From positions 1-64,000 of the forward strand of contig CANNCO010000005.1 of assembly GCA_947503175.1 (NCBI GenBank): 64,000 nucleotides of DNA, in the 5' to 3' direction. This DNA is from an uncultured Paracoccaceae bacterium (GTDB lineage Bacteria; Pseudomonadota; Alphaproteobacteria; Rhodobacterales; Rhodobacteraceae). Shown in pieces: positions 35,732 through 44,843 of the stretch. Under the pieces are notes generated by a model that was not told the origin of the DNA, ran no database searches, and saw only the letters and a list, made by a program, of their open reading frames with translations. How positions within the stretch are numbered: the stretch's first letter is position 1; every line of letters begins with the position of its first letter. The position numbers and the translations under genes were made by a program.

Positions 35732-37017
35732 CCGGTCGCTTTCGCTAGCGCCTGATCTAGGTCGGCAATGATGTCGTCGGCGTCTTCGATCCCGATGGAC
35801 ACCCGCACGACATTCGGACCAGCACCCGCGGCCTCCTGTTGTTCCGGCGTAAGCTGACGGTGGGTGGTCGAGGCTGAATGGATGATCAGCGACCGTGCAT
35901 CGCCGAGATTCGCCACATGGCTGAACAACTCAACTGAGTCGATCAACTTCACGCAGGCGTCGTAGCCGCCCTTGATCGCGAAGGTAAACAGAGCACCGGC
36001 CCCTTTCGGGCAAATCCGCTCGATCCGGTCGTAGTAGGGCGAGCTTTCCAGCCCGGCATAGGTGACCTTTTCGATCCGGTCATCGGCTTCCAGCCATGCG
36101 GCGACTTTCTTGGCGTTCGCCACATGCTTTTCCATCCTGAGCGACAGGGTTTCGATCCCCATCAGCGTGTAATGCGCGCCCTGCGGGTTCATCGTCATGC
36201 CCAGATCGCGCAGACCAACGGCGATTGAGTGGAAGGTGAAGGCCATCGGCCCCAAGGCTGGACCGAAGGCCAGCCCGTGATAGGCCGGTTCCGGCTGGCT
36301 GAGCGAAGGAAACTTGTCGCTGGCGGTCCAGTCGAACTTGCCCGAGTCGGTGACCGAGCCACCCGTTACCGTGCCGTTGCCGGTCAGGTACTTGGTCGTG
36401 GAGTTCACGACCAGCGTCGCGCCATGGTCAATCGGGCGGCAGAGATAGGCCGTGGCCGACGTGTTGTCGACGATCAGCGGGACGCCGACCTTGTCGGCCA
36501 CCTTGGCGACAGCGTCGAGATCGGTGATGTAGCCGCCGGGATTGGCGATGGATTCGCAGAAGATCGCGCGTGTATTGTCATCAGAGGCGGCCTCGACAGC
36601 AGCCAGATCGTCGAAATCGACGAAGGTACACGACCAGCCGAAGCGTTTGATCGTCTGGCCGAACTGGGTGACCGTGCCGCCATAGAGGCGCGTTGATGCA
36701 ACGATGTTGCAGCCGGGACCCATCAGGGGGAACAGCGCCATGATCTGAGCCGCGTGACCCGACGAGCAGCAAATCGTTCCCGCGCCGCCTTCCAGCGCAT
36801 TGATCCGGTCGGCCAGTGCACTGACCGTCGGGTTTGTCAGACGCGAATAGATGTAGCCGATTTCCTGCAGGTTAAAGAGCGCTGCGGCGTGATCGGCATC
36901 GCGAAACACGAAGGCCGTCGACTGATAGATCGGGGTCTGCCGTGCCCCGGTTGCCGGATCGGCATTGGCGCCTGCATGAATCTGAAGGGTGTCGAACCCC
37001 ATAGGTTTCTCGGTCAT
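35728..37017 (-). CDS. metY: O-acetylhomoserine sulfhydrylase (aminocarboxypropyltransferase)
   Basis: 429 residues, Cys/Met-metabolism PLP family. PLP Lys209 in NSTTKYLTGNG; YSRLTNPTVSAL near 57-68 and SSGHAAQ contact the cofactor. The MetY insertion region (FPSLSQPEPAYHGL) separates it from cystathionine enzymes. Makes homocysteine from O-acetylhomoserine and sulfide in methionine synthesis. Confidence 0.95.
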   Translation of the reverse strand: MTEKPMGFDTLQIHAGANADPATGARQTPIYQSTAFVFRDADHAAALFNLQEIGYIYSRLTNPTVSALADRINALEGGAGTICCSSGHAAQIMALFPLMGPGCNIVASTRLYGGTVTQFGQTIKRFGWSCTFVDFDDLAAVEAASDDNTRAIFCESIANPGGYITDLDAVAKVADKVGVPLIVDNTSATAYLCRPIDHGATLVVNSTTKYLTGNGTVTGGSVTDSGKFDWTASDKFPSLSQPEPAYHGLAFGPALGPMAFTFHSIAVGLRDLGMTMNPQGAHYTLMGIETLSLRMEKHVANAKKVAAWLEADDRIEKVTYAGLESSPYYDRIERICPKGAGALFTFAIKGGYDACVKLIDSVELFSHVANLGDARSLIIHSASTTHRQLTPEQQEAAGAGPNVVRVSIGIEDADDIIADLDQALAKATG

Positions 37018-37079
37018 CTGGACCTCCCACTGTCATTGTTGGCCTTGGTGTAGGCAAAAGCGCCAATGGCAGCAATGGG

Positions 37080-37982
37080 TCAGGTGCCGATCATCCGGAG
37101 GACCACGACATAGAAGGCCGTGCCGCGCTGTTCGGCGGCGCTGATCGTGGTGACCAGACGCTCTGCGATCCCGGCTTTTATGGTGAGTTGCACTGTTTCT
37201 TCAACAGAACCCCGGGTCAGCATGTCCTCGGGCGCCGGCAGGGCGTCGAGCGTAATGCCGCTCAGTTCGGAGAGTAGCCTCTTCTGGCTTGCGATGGGTT
37301 CCAAACCGAACAGGCGTTGCGCTGCGCCATTGGCATAGTGGACGACCTGATCCCCGTCCATGACGAAGACGGGATCGACCATCAGTTCAAGGCCGGTCCG
37401 AAGCTCGTTGTCGGGTAGATTGATGACGGCGAAGCCGGTCACCGTCTGACTGTCGGTGCCGAAGAGCGGCACGATCAACCGGCGCCAGACACGGACAAAC
37501 ACGCTTTTCGGGGGTTCGTGTTCGGACAATACCCACTCGCCGTGTTTTTGCGCGACCTGATAGAGCGCGTTGAAGAACTGACCAATATGGTTGGTAAAAC
37601 CTGTGGTTGTCTGGCCGGTCATGTCGCGCCCGTAATGCCGGGCGATCCCTTTCCCGTAATACTCATAGCGATAGTTGTCGCCATCGGGGGCCACAACCAT
37701 GATCCATCTGCGCATTCCCTCTTCGAATGCGGCAAGGTCGAAACCGTGTTTCGGAACATGGCCGACATCGTCCATCATCGTTTCGCAAACCGTTGCAAAA
37801 CGACGCAAAAGCGGGCTGTGCATCTCTTGAAATCCGGGTGACCAGATCACCATCGGGGCACGGGCGCCCTGGCTGTTGAACAGTTGGCGAAGGGTGTCTT
37901 TGCGTCCGGGAATCAGGCTTTCAGCGATCATGTCCACCAAGTCTTCATGCTCTGGTGCGCCGGATGACATCCGAATCCCCAC
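37080..37982 (-). CDS. PAS-domain sensor protein without output domain
   Basis: 300 residues from 37982 (an in-frame ATG at 37970 is equally possible). First domain, about 30-190, has the PAS_5-like text WIMVVAPDGDNYRYEYYGKG and ARHYGRDMTGQ; the second PAS is near 200-295 (DPVFVMDGDQVVHYANGAAQRLFG). No kinase, cyclase or DNA-binding part follows. Stand-alone sensor or adaptor; partner unknown. Not in an obvious operon. Confidence 0.75.
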   Translation of the reverse strand: MGIRMSSGAPEHEDLVDMIAESLIPGRKDTLRQLFNSQGARAPMVIWSPGFQEMHSPLLRRFATVCETMMDDVGHVPKHGFDLAAFEEGMRRWIMVVAPDGDNYRYEYYGKGIARHYGRDMTGQTTTGFTNHIGQFFNALYQVAQKHGEWVLSEHEPPKSVFVRVWRRLIVPLFGTDSQTVTGFAVINLPDNELRTGLELMVDPVFVMDGDQVVHYANGAAQRLFGLEPIASQKRLLSELSGITLDALPAPEDMLTRGSVEETVQLTIKAGIAERLVTTISAAEQRGTAFYVVVLRMIGT

Positions 37983-38055
37983 TATCCCCTAGGTTGAAGT
38001 GTAACCTGACTTCGCGTGGATGTCTTTAGGCACAAATGTTCGGCTCGGCGGGGCT

Positions 38056-39042
38056 TCACCGCATCCAGAAACCGTTCGATCTGATCCGGTTTCTGATTGC
38101 CTGCTCCCGTCTCGGCAGGTTGTCCCGGTCAAACAGCGCGCGCACCTTTTTGCCGCGCCCCTGATAGATCATCCGCAGAAAGGGCTCGTGACCCTTCAGA
38201 ACCTTCTTGATCCGGTTCGGTGCGGTGACGTTCTCGAGGACTTCGATCACCGCATCAGGCGCACGCGCATAGAGAAGCGGCATCACGCGCCAGTGGTTGG
38301 CGAAGGTCGTGTCGAGAGGGGTCAGGCCCGGGCCCGGGCGTCCGCCGCCAAGGGCATGGATCACGATCGGCAGGGCAATCTGGTCGAGCCACGGAAACAG
38401 TTCCTGACAGACAAGCTCGGGCGGCGGCGTGTCCCGGATGGCCACCATCGTCTCGGTGAGTTTTCGCCCGAACGCTTGGGGGCAGGCACCAAAGAACCAC
38501 CCCGCATTGAAGTAAAGATAGCGCTGCCAATACTCGTCCGGCTGCGAGGTATCGAGCGAGCTTTTAAAATCAAGGTTGAACTTCCTGTAGAGCGCGCCCC
38601 AGGTCGCGGCATATCCCGGCCCGTAAAGCTCGATCTTTGGCCAGGTCGCTTCGCGTTGCATTGACGCGGCGGGACGCGAGAAATCGAAGGGCAGGGTGCT
38701 GATCGGACCTGTCACCAGCGTATCCGTATCGAAGAACAAGAAAGGTTCGCCCTTGGGGAGAACTGCCAGACCTTCTGCCTTGTTGGCGTTGGGATAGTCC
38801 TGACCGAATGCGTGGTTTTTGAACGGAACGATCTCGGCCCCAAGGTCGGCAAGAAGATCGCGTACCCCCGGATCCTGAATGCGGGGGTCGAACTTCCAGA
38901 GCGGGCCCGGCTGCGGTTCGGCGACGAACAGGCGACCTGCAAAGCCCGGGTCCATCGCACGCAGGCTGGCTGCAAACAGCACGGCCTCATAGGCCAGCCG
39001 CCCGCGTTGCCCCACGACCATTATGTTGAAATCGCCCGCCAT
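38056..39042 (-). CDS. glycosyltransferase-like protein, GT-A type
   Basis: 328 residues, soluble. FNIMVVGQRGRLAYEAVLFAAS at the start and the DxD-type FFDTDTLV (Asp105, Asp107) fit a nucleotide-sugar GT-A fold; HALGGGRPG near 225-235 could bind the metal via His. No membrane segment. Substrates unknown; not linked to a polysaccharide cluster here. Confidence 0.65.
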   Translation of the reverse strand: MAGDFNIMVVGQRGRLAYEAVLFAASLRAMDPGFAGRLFVAEPQPGPLWKFDPRIQDPGVRDLLADLGAEIVPFKNHAFGQDYPNANKAEGLAVLPKGEPFLFFDTDTLVTGPISTLPFDFSRPAASMQREATWPKIELYGPGYAATWGALYRKFNLDFKSSLDTSQPDEYWQRYLYFNAGWFFGACPQAFGRKLTETMVAIRDTPPPELVCQELFPWLDQIALPIVIHALGGGRPGPGLTPLDTTFANHWRVMPLLYARAPDAVIEVLENVTAPNRIKKVLKGHEPFLRMIYQGRGKKVRALFDRDNLPRREQAIRNRIRSNGFWMR

Positions 39043-39064
39043 CTGCCGGGACTATAGAAGGGGT

Positions 39065-39088
39065 CAGGCGGGCCCGAAAGCCCGCCTG
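39065..39088 (-). terminator. hairpin after dctM
   Basis: CAGGCGGGC-CCGAAA-GCCCGCCTG, a perfect 9-bp stem, 7 bases past the dctM stop on its transcript. No T-tract, but its place suggests termination or 3' end protection of the TRAP transcript. Confidence 0.6.
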
Positions 39089-39094
39089 TATCCG

Positions 39095-40543
39095 CTAGTT
39101 TCCGTAGGCGACCGAGGGCAACCACGTGGTGAGCGCCGGGAACTCGAAAACGATGAAGAGGCCCAGAAGCTGCAACAGGACGAAGGGAATAATGCCCTTG
39201 TAGATATGGCCCAGCGTCACCCCGGGCGGACACACGCCCTTGAGGTAGAAGAGCGCAAATCCCACCGGTGGCGTTAAGAAGGACGTTTGCAACGTCACCG
39301 CCACGAGGATCGCGAACCAGACCACCGAGGGGTCGCGCACCGAACCGAAGCCCGGCACCGCCAGTTCCAGACCGATAATGATCGGCAGCATGAGCGGCAT
39401 GATGATGATCGTGATCTCGATCCAGTCCAGCAGGAACCCTAGCAGGAACACGATGAACAGGATGAAGAGTACGGTCATGTAAGGGTCGTCGAAGGCCGAT
39501 AGAACCAGCCCTTCGACAATCTCGTCACCGCCATAGCGGCGCAGAACAAAGGCAAAGAAGTTGGCCGCCAGAAAGATGCCCACGATATAACCCGTGGTGT
39601 TCATCGTCGACCGGCTGACCTCTTTCAGAACCTTGATGTTCAGTTTGCGGTTCATCACGGCCAGCAGCGTCGCGCCCAGTGCGCCAAGACCCGAAGCCTC
39701 GGTCGGTGTGGCGAAACCCGCGAAGATCGACCCGAGCACGAGCAGGATGAGGAACAGGGGCGGTATGACGGCCAGCGATACCTCTTTGACCGCGTCCCAG
39801 CCGACCTGTTCGGCCTTTTCGGGGGCGGGCATCGATTTCGGGCTGATGATCCCGAAGATCACGATGAAGATGATATAGAGCGCGCCGAGGATTAGGCCCG
39901 GGAACAGGGCCCCCATGAACAGGTCGCCCAGCGAGATGGCAAGCTGGTCGGACATGATCACCAGCATGATCGAAGGCGGGATCAGAATACCCAGCGTCCC
40001 CGCGCTTGCGATTGTGCCCGTGGCGATGGGCTTGGAGTAGTTCTGAGCCATCATTGCGGGCAGTGCCATGACACCAAGCAGTGTTACGGATGCCCCGATC
40101 ACCCCGGTCGACGCGGCAAGAATGATGCCGATCAGAAGAACCGTCAGTGACAGACCGCCACGCAGCCCGCCAAACAGGCGCTGCATCGCGTGCATCATCC
40201 GCTGGGCAACGCCGGACTGGTCCAGCATCAGACCCATGAAGATGAACATCGGGAGGGCCACCAGAACCGGATTCTTTACGATGTTGCCGAACAGGCGACC
40301 CGACAGGGCGGACAGGCGCTGATAGTCGATGCCGGTGCGGTCGAACTCGATGATGTCGCGAAAGTACGACCGGAACGGGTCCAGAAAAATCTCGGCGATC
40401 AGCGCGAAGATAAGGCTTACACCGACAAGGGCAAAGGCCACCGGAATGCCGCGGAACAGCATGAAGATAAAGGTCAGGAACATCGCCAGAACGGCGAATT
40501 CGTTCAGCGTCAGGAAACGCCCGATAAATTCAAGGATGAACAT
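39095..40543 (-). CDS. dctM: TRAP transporter large permease DctM
   Basis: 482 residues from the ATG at 40543 (the frame extends to 40588 inside dctQ). About 12-13 membrane helices with the DctM landmarks GRLFGNIVKNPVLVALPMFIFMG near 72, GGLSLTVLL, SAGTLGILIPPSIMLV and a second pseudo-repeat FLTPPVGFALFYLKG. Main Na+-coupled channel subunit. Separated from dctQ by 4 bases. Confidence 0.95.
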   Translation of the reverse strand: MFILEFIGRFLTLNEFAVLAMFLTFIFMLFRGIPVAFALVGVSLIFALIAEIFLDPFRSYFRDIIEFDRTGIDYQRLSALSGRLFGNIVKNPVLVALPMFIFMGLMLDQSGVAQRMMHAMQRLFGGLRGGLSLTVLLIGIILAASTGVIGASVTLLGVMALPAMMAQNYSKPIATGTIASAGTLGILIPPSIMLVIMSDQLAISLGDLFMGALFPGLILGALYIIFIVIFGIISPKSMPAPEKAEQVGWDAVKEVSLAVIPPLFLILLVLGSIFAGFATPTEASGLGALGATLLAVMNRKLNIKVLKEVSRSTMNTTGYIVGIFLAANFFAFVLRRYGGDEIVEGLVLSAFDDPYMTVLFILFIVFLLGFLLDWIEITIIIMPLMLPIIIGLELAVPGFGSVRDPSVVWFAILVAVTLQTSFLTPPVGFALFYLKGVCPPGVTLGHIYKGIIPFVLLQLLGLFIVFEFPALTTWLPSVAYGN

Positions 40544-40547
40544 TGGC

Positions 40548-41351
40548 TTATCCCTCGGCCTGATCGCCGCGGTCGAAAAGCCGGGCAATACCTATCGCGA
40601 TAACCGTCAGAACGAAGCCGATGATCACGGTCCATTTGATCTCTTCCGCACCAATCTCGAGATGCCCGAAAATCGGCATGCGGCTTATGTCGCGGTCGCT
40701 GACATCCGCAGGATTTGTCAGGCGCAGGTACCACCAGATCGTGTAATAAGCGACCAGGTTCAGAAGGAAGAAGGTCGACGGGAACGCCCAGAACAACTGT
40801 CTCCAGAGGGCAGGGCGGGTCATCCGGGACAGGAACCGCACGTATGTCGACCAGATCGCGATACCGATGAACGCGAAGGACACGTTCATGAAGACCTTGA
40901 GAATCCAGAGATTATGCAACCCGTTCGGGCTGTCCGATCCTTCATCGATGATAACCGACGAGATGGCATAGCCGAGTGTTACGTCCCAGCACAGGATGAT
41001 GAAGGGCAGAAACAGCCAGACGAGAGCGAAGATTTCGATCCGGTTCTTGCGCGTTTCGCTGAAGTGTTCGTGCAGGATGTCCACGCGCACATGGCTGTCA
41101 GTGGTCACCGCATAGGCGATCGCCGTAAGGGCCGATGCGCCGTAAAGCCACCACTGAAGATCGTCGAGCCAGGCCTGATTGAAGCCGGATGTCCGCAGCA
41201 CGACCTGTGAGCAAATCGCGATCATCAGGATCGGGAACAGCCAGGCAAAGAAATTCGAAACATGAACGACGAACCTGTCGCCGCGATTGTGTTCTTCTTT
41301 TCCGACCTCGCCCGGGTCGGATACCGTGATCAATTCTTCAGTGGTTTGCAT
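40548..41351 (-). CDS. dctQ: TRAP transporter small permease DctQ
   Basis: 267 residues from ATG 41351. Longer than a minimal DctQ (about 160): after an N-terminal charged tail come the family helices, with QVVLRTSGFNQAWLDDLQWWLY near 70-91 and TTDSHVRVDILHE, the typical small-subunit signature; the extension forms an extra helix pair before the end, as in the TakP-type/mannitol-chloroaromatic group. Confidence 0.93.
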   Translation of the reverse strand: MQTTEELITVSDPGEVGKEEHNRGDRFVVHVSNFFAWLFPILMIAICSQVVLRTSGFNQAWLDDLQWWLYGASALTAIAYAVTTDSHVRVDILHEHFSETRKNRIEIFALVWLFLPFIILCWDVTLGYAISSVIIDEGSDSPNGLHNLWILKVFMNVSFAFIGIAIWSTYVRFLSRMTRPALWRQLFWAFPSTFFLLNLVAYYTIWWYLRLTNPADVSDRDISRMPIFGHLEIGAEEIKWTVIIGFVLTVIAIGIARLFDRGDQAEG

Positions 41352-41404
41352 CGCTCTGCCCCAAAGCCCCCTGCTCCACGCCAATAGGCGCAGCTTCAAA
41401 GAAA

Positions 41405-41431
41405 GCCGGGGCGACGAAGGGACGCCCCGGC
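41405..41431 (-). terminator. hairpin between dctP and dctQ
   Basis: GCCGGGGCG-ACGAAGGGA-CGCCCCGGC, perfect 9-bp stem; on the minus transcript it is followed by TTTCTTTG. A partial terminator here would give more binding protein than permease. Confidence 0.7.
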
Positions 41432-41454
41432 AAGTTTAGCGTCAGACGCAGCCC

Positions 41455-42501
41455 TTAGTTCCAGGGACGCGGCAGATAGATGTTGTTGCCCCAGGTTGCG
41501 TACCCTTCGCGGAATTCCTGAAGATCGTCCCAGGACTTCTTGAAGTGTGCGTCTTCTGCGGCCAGCTCGCCGGCGACCTCAAGCCATGCAGCCTCAAAGG
41601 CTTTCAGCATCTCGGTGTCCCACTGCTTGATGGTCACGCCGCGGTTTTCCACGTTGTCGACCATCGCCGGGAAGTTCTTGGCCTCACCTTCAGCAAAGTT
41701 GTCGGTCACATTGGCCATGCAGGCGATCTCGATCTGCTTCTGCGCACGCTCGTCCAGTTCTTCCCAACGGTCCTTGTTGATCAGCAGTTCGAACAGTGTC
41801 GAAGGCTGGTGCCAGCCTGGGAAGTAGTTGAACTTCGCGATGTTGTAGAAGCCCAGGTTGGCGTCCACGATCGGCATCGAAAACTCGGTCGCATCGATCG
41901 CACCACGCTCGAGCGCGGGGAAGATGTCGCCACCGGCCAGAAGCGATGTCGACACACCCAGCTTCTGCATCACCTCGGCGCCGAGGCCGAAGAAGCGCAT
42001 GTTCAGACCCTGAAGGTCTTCGACCGAGTTGATCTCGTTCTTGAACCAGCCGGATGTTTCGGGCGCGTAGATACCGCACGGCATCACATGGACGTTGTAG
42101 TTGTTGATCTCGTACATCTCGCGCATCAGGTCGAGACCGTCGTCATACAGCATCCATGCCAGCATCTCGCCTGGCTCGGGTCCGAATGGAACAGCGGCGA
42201 ACAGGCCGGCAGCAGCCATTTTACCCTGCCAGTAACCGGATGTCGTGTAAGCGGCGTCAACCGATCCGTTCGATACAGCGTCCAGCGCCTCGAGAACCGG
42301 AACAAGCTCGCCGGGATCGAAGTGTTCGAACTCGACGCCTTCGGAAATGCCATTGATTTTTTCGACGAATTGAACGGCGGCCGTTCCGAGGATCGGCAAG
42401 TTCTTACCGAAGGCCGAGGTCATCTCGAACACTTCCTGAGACTGTGCCGAACCGGTCGACGCGACGACGAGGCTGGCAGCTGCCAGAGCCTTGATTTTCA
42501 T
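41455..42501 (-). CDS. dctP: TRAP transporter periplasmic binding protein, TakP-like
   Basis: 348 residues. GGAGG before the ATG; signal peptide to about 22 (GSAQSQ). Binding-protein signature: ETSGWFKNEINSVEDLQGL near 149-167, MRFFGLGAEVMQKLGVS, GAIDATEFSMP, and FYNIAKFNYFPGWHQP. These agree with the dimeric 2-oxo-acid binding TakP group, so a 2-oxo acid or similar monocarboxylate is a fair guess. Controlled from the 285-base upstream region holding the CACCAA palindrome. Confidence 0.92.
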   Translation of the reverse strand: MKIKALAAASLVVASTGSAQSQEVFEMTSAFGKNLPILGTAAVQFVEKINGISEGVEFEHFDPGELVPVLEALDAVSNGSVDAAYTTSGYWQGKMAAAGLFAAVPFGPEPGEMLAWMLYDDGLDLMREMYEINNYNVHVMPCGIYAPETSGWFKNEINSVEDLQGLNMRFFGLGAEVMQKLGVSTSLLAGGDIFPALERGAIDATEFSMPIVDANLGFYNIAKFNYFPGWHQPSTLFELLINKDRWEELDERAQKQIEIACMANVTDNFAEGEAKNFPAMVDNVENRGVTIKQWDTEMLKAFEAAWLEVAGELAAEDAHFKKSWDDLQEFREGYATWGNNIYLPRPWN

Positions 42502-42518
42502 TGTGGTACCTCCCTATC

Positions 42519-42531
42519 CACCAAATTGGTG
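42519..42531. promoter_or_regulatory. palindrome in the TRAP operon leader
   Basis: CACCAA-A-TTGGTG, 18-30 bases before the dctP ATG. A 6-bp odd-centred inverted repeat of the kind bound by GntR or IclR regulators. No regulator gene adjoins. The rest of the gap 42532-42786 shows no gene. Confidence 0.45.
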
Positions 42532-42786
42532 AACTTTCTTTACCAGTTTCATCTGTTCTTGGCCAGTGGCCGATTTTTGCCAGGCCGACCGGGACAGTTG
42601 ATTTCGCCCGGGCGGTGCTGGTTCGACAGTTTGTGGCGCATTACATACTTCTGACGCAAGTTTATTCTGCACGCTATGCCCTTGCCCATGTGCCATGATC
42701 TTTGGGTTCAGCACTTGTAAACAGCTGGGTTTCGATTGAAAGCGGATACGTAGGCGCTGGCGCTATCGATTCGGACCAAGATGTAC

Positions 42787-43731
42787 CTAGCCCATGCGAT
42801 GCTCTTCCACATGGGTCCGGATCAGGTCCTTATAGAGTTTCCGTATTCGCGTCATAATCGGTCGGCTGCCATTACCAATGGCCTTGCCGTCGATCTCGGC
42901 CACCGGTGTCTGGGCCCCGAACGTCCCGGTCAGAAACGCTTCGTCCGCCCCGTAGGCCTCGTAAAGCGAGTAGTTCTTTTCAAAGACGGGGATACCGTCT
43001 GCGCGACACAAGTCGATCACCTTTTGGCGGGTCACCCCGTTCATGCAGTAGTCGCCGGTCGAGGTCCAAACCTCGCCCTTGCGGACAATGAAGAAGTTGC
43101 AGGCATTGGTCGTGTTTACAAAACCATGGGGGTCCAGCATCAGGCCCTCATCGGCCCCGGCCTGCTCGGCTTGCAGGCATGCGATCACACAGTTCAACTT
43201 CGAGTGACTGTTATACTTGGCGTCCTGCGACATCGGCAGGCCGCGCACCTGCGGTACGGTGGCCAGCCGGATACCGCGGGCCTGCAGGTTTCCGGTGGGT
43301 TTCGAATGCTCCATGATGATCACCAGCGTCGGGCCTGAACGGCTCAGCGACGGGTGCTGAAACGGTTTTACCTTGATCCCACGGGTGAGCATTAGGCGGC
43401 AATGCACATCGGTGGTCATGCCGTTGGCCTCGGCCGTACGGGTCAGGGCATCCATGATGCTCGCCCGGTCGCATCCCACATCAAGAGACACGGCCTTACA
43501 GGAGGCAAAGAAACGATCCATGTGATCGTCGAAGAAGGCCCAGACACCGTCATAGAGACGCATGCCTTCCCACATTCCGTCACCCAACATGAAACCCGAA
43601 TCGTAGACCGAAACCTTTGCATCATCGCGGTGGACGATTTCACCGTTCACATAGATGCGGATGTCGCGGTTGCGCGGATCATCATCGGCATCGTGGGTGG
43701 TTCGGGCCGGGCCGGGCGTGGTTGAAAGCAT
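42787..43731 (-). CDS. class IV PLP aminotransferase (branched-chain/D-amino-acid type)
   Basis: 314 residues, fold type IV. PLP Lys178 in NSHSKLN; YDSGFMLGDGMWEGMRLYDG near 43-62, EGLMLDPHGFVNTTNACNFF and NGVTRQ are the family marks. Could be a branched-chain, D-alanine or related (R)-amine transaminase; the subgroup is not settled by what I can see. It ends upstream of the TRAP operon promoter and could provide or use a 2-oxo acid. Confidence 0.88.
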   Translation of the reverse strand: MLSTTPGPARTTHDADDDPRNRDIRIYVNGEIVHRDDAKVSVYDSGFMLGDGMWEGMRLYDGVWAFFDDHMDRFFASCKAVSLDVGCDRASIMDALTRTAEANGMTTDVHCRLMLTRGIKVKPFQHPSLSRSGPTLVIIMEHSKPTGNLQARGIRLATVPQVRGLPMSQDAKYNSHSKLNCVIACLQAEQAGADEGLMLDPHGFVNTTNACNFFIVRKGEVWTSTGDYCMNGVTRQKVIDLCRADGIPVFEKNYSLYEAYGADEAFLTGTFGAQTPVAEIDGKAIGNGSRPIMTRIRKLYKDLIRTHVEEHRMG

Positions 43732-43904
43732 GGTCCCCCTCTGCGGTGAAAGGCCGTTGCGGGCCTGCCGATACCAACCAGAGTTTTATCGCGGCCGATA
43801 TGCTTTGAACATACCTGTTATGGCGTCGGTTCGCACCGGTCCGTCCTTTACCATCGGCCCGGCTTGCAAGGCGTCAGAGATTAGCATTTTGAGGCGCCGG
43901 TGCG

Positions 43905-44801
43905 TCAGGCATTCCAGAGGACATCTCCGAGTGCCGCCACGTCGTATCCGCCGCTGGCCGCCGCACGCTGCCGGAAAGCGTCCGCGGCACAAAAGGCCAT
44001 CAGCGCCCGAAACGGCGGCTCGAACCATGCTTTCCTGTCCACCAGAAGCGAAAACTCTTCCGTGATCAGCGGAACGAACGCCATGCCATAGGTGCGCGCG
44101 ACCGCCTCCAGCCCAAAGGTTAGGTTTGCCTGCCCCCGCCGGACGTTTTCGACTGCGTCATCCTCTGTGCGCGCCACATCGGTGAAGATGATCGTTGACA
44201 GATCCACGCCGTCCGACGCAGCGAGGTTGCGGAACAGCCGGTCGGTTCCCGACTCCGGCTGGCGCGGCGTCATACGCAGGCCGGCCAGATCGGAGATGCC
44301 GGAAGGTGCGTGTTCGCCTTGTCGAAAGACCAGTCCGCGACGTCGCCGGGCGAAGGCAATCAACACGGCGTTCTGATCCCCTGCCGCTTGGGCCACGGCC
44401 GCCGTGTTCCAGCTTGACTGCCTTGCGTCATGGATATGCAGTCCCGCTGCGATGCCTTCGCCCCGCACGAACCGATCAAGCCCGTCGAGTGAGCCGTCAA
44501 AATGCGTCGCCAGACCACAGCGTGATTGACGGATGGCCCAATCCAGCAATGGATCGTGGCTGCCCAGAACGATTTGTGGGCGCGTGGAGGCGCCAGTCCC
44601 GCCGGCGGACCTCGCACGCTCAATCCATTGTCTGATCTCGGCGGCCGGAAACAGCAGTTTGCCGGTAGCCCGCGAACAGGGAACCTCTCCTGACGCCGCA
44701 AGATCGTAGACCTTGCGCTCTTTTAGTCGAAGGAGTTCGGCAAGCTCCTGCACTGTCAGGTATTCGTGCCCGCCATGCGTAAGGTCGGTCATATGCACCA
44801 T
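43905..44801 (-). CDS. HTH regulator with binding-protein-like domain (tungstate/molybdate cluster)
   Basis: 298 residues (an in-frame ATG at 44792 is a second choice). N-terminal excisionase/MerR-type winged HTH (YLTVQELAELLRLKERKVYDL near 14-34), then a domain related to periplasmic binding proteins (IVLGSHDPLLDWAIRQS; GLHIHDARQ; RRRGLVFRQG; RMTPRQPESGTDRLF). This one-component architecture is found beside molybdate/tungstate transporters, and its binding domain probably senses the oxyanion or a pterin cofactor. Last gene of the tup operon. Confidence 0.83.
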   Translation of the reverse strand: MVHMTDLTHGGHEYLTVQELAELLRLKERKVYDLAASGEVPCSRATGKLLFPAAEIRQWIERARSAGGTGASTRPQIVLGSHDPLLDWAIRQSRCGLATHFDGSLDGLDRFVRGEGIAAGLHIHDARQSSWNTAAVAQAAGDQNAVLIAFARRRRGLVFRQGEHAPSGISDLAGLRMTPRQPESGTDRLFRNLAASDGVDLSTIIFTDVARTEDDAVENVRRGQANLTFGLEAVARTYGMAFVPLITEEFSLLVDRKAWFEPPFRALMAFCAADAFRQRAAASGGYDVAALGDVLWNA

Positions 44802-44804
44802 GTG

Positions 44805-44835
44805 TCAGGGCGGCAGGGTTCTGTTGCCGCCCTGA
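44805..44835 (-). terminator. hairpin between tupA and its regulator
   Basis: TCAGGGCGGCA-GGGTTCTGT-TGCCGCCCTGA, perfect 11-bp stem, just after tupA and ending against the regulator ATG. It may trap the ribosome-binding region of the regulator gene or lower its transcription. Confidence 0.65.
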
Positions 44836-44843
44836 GACTCCTA

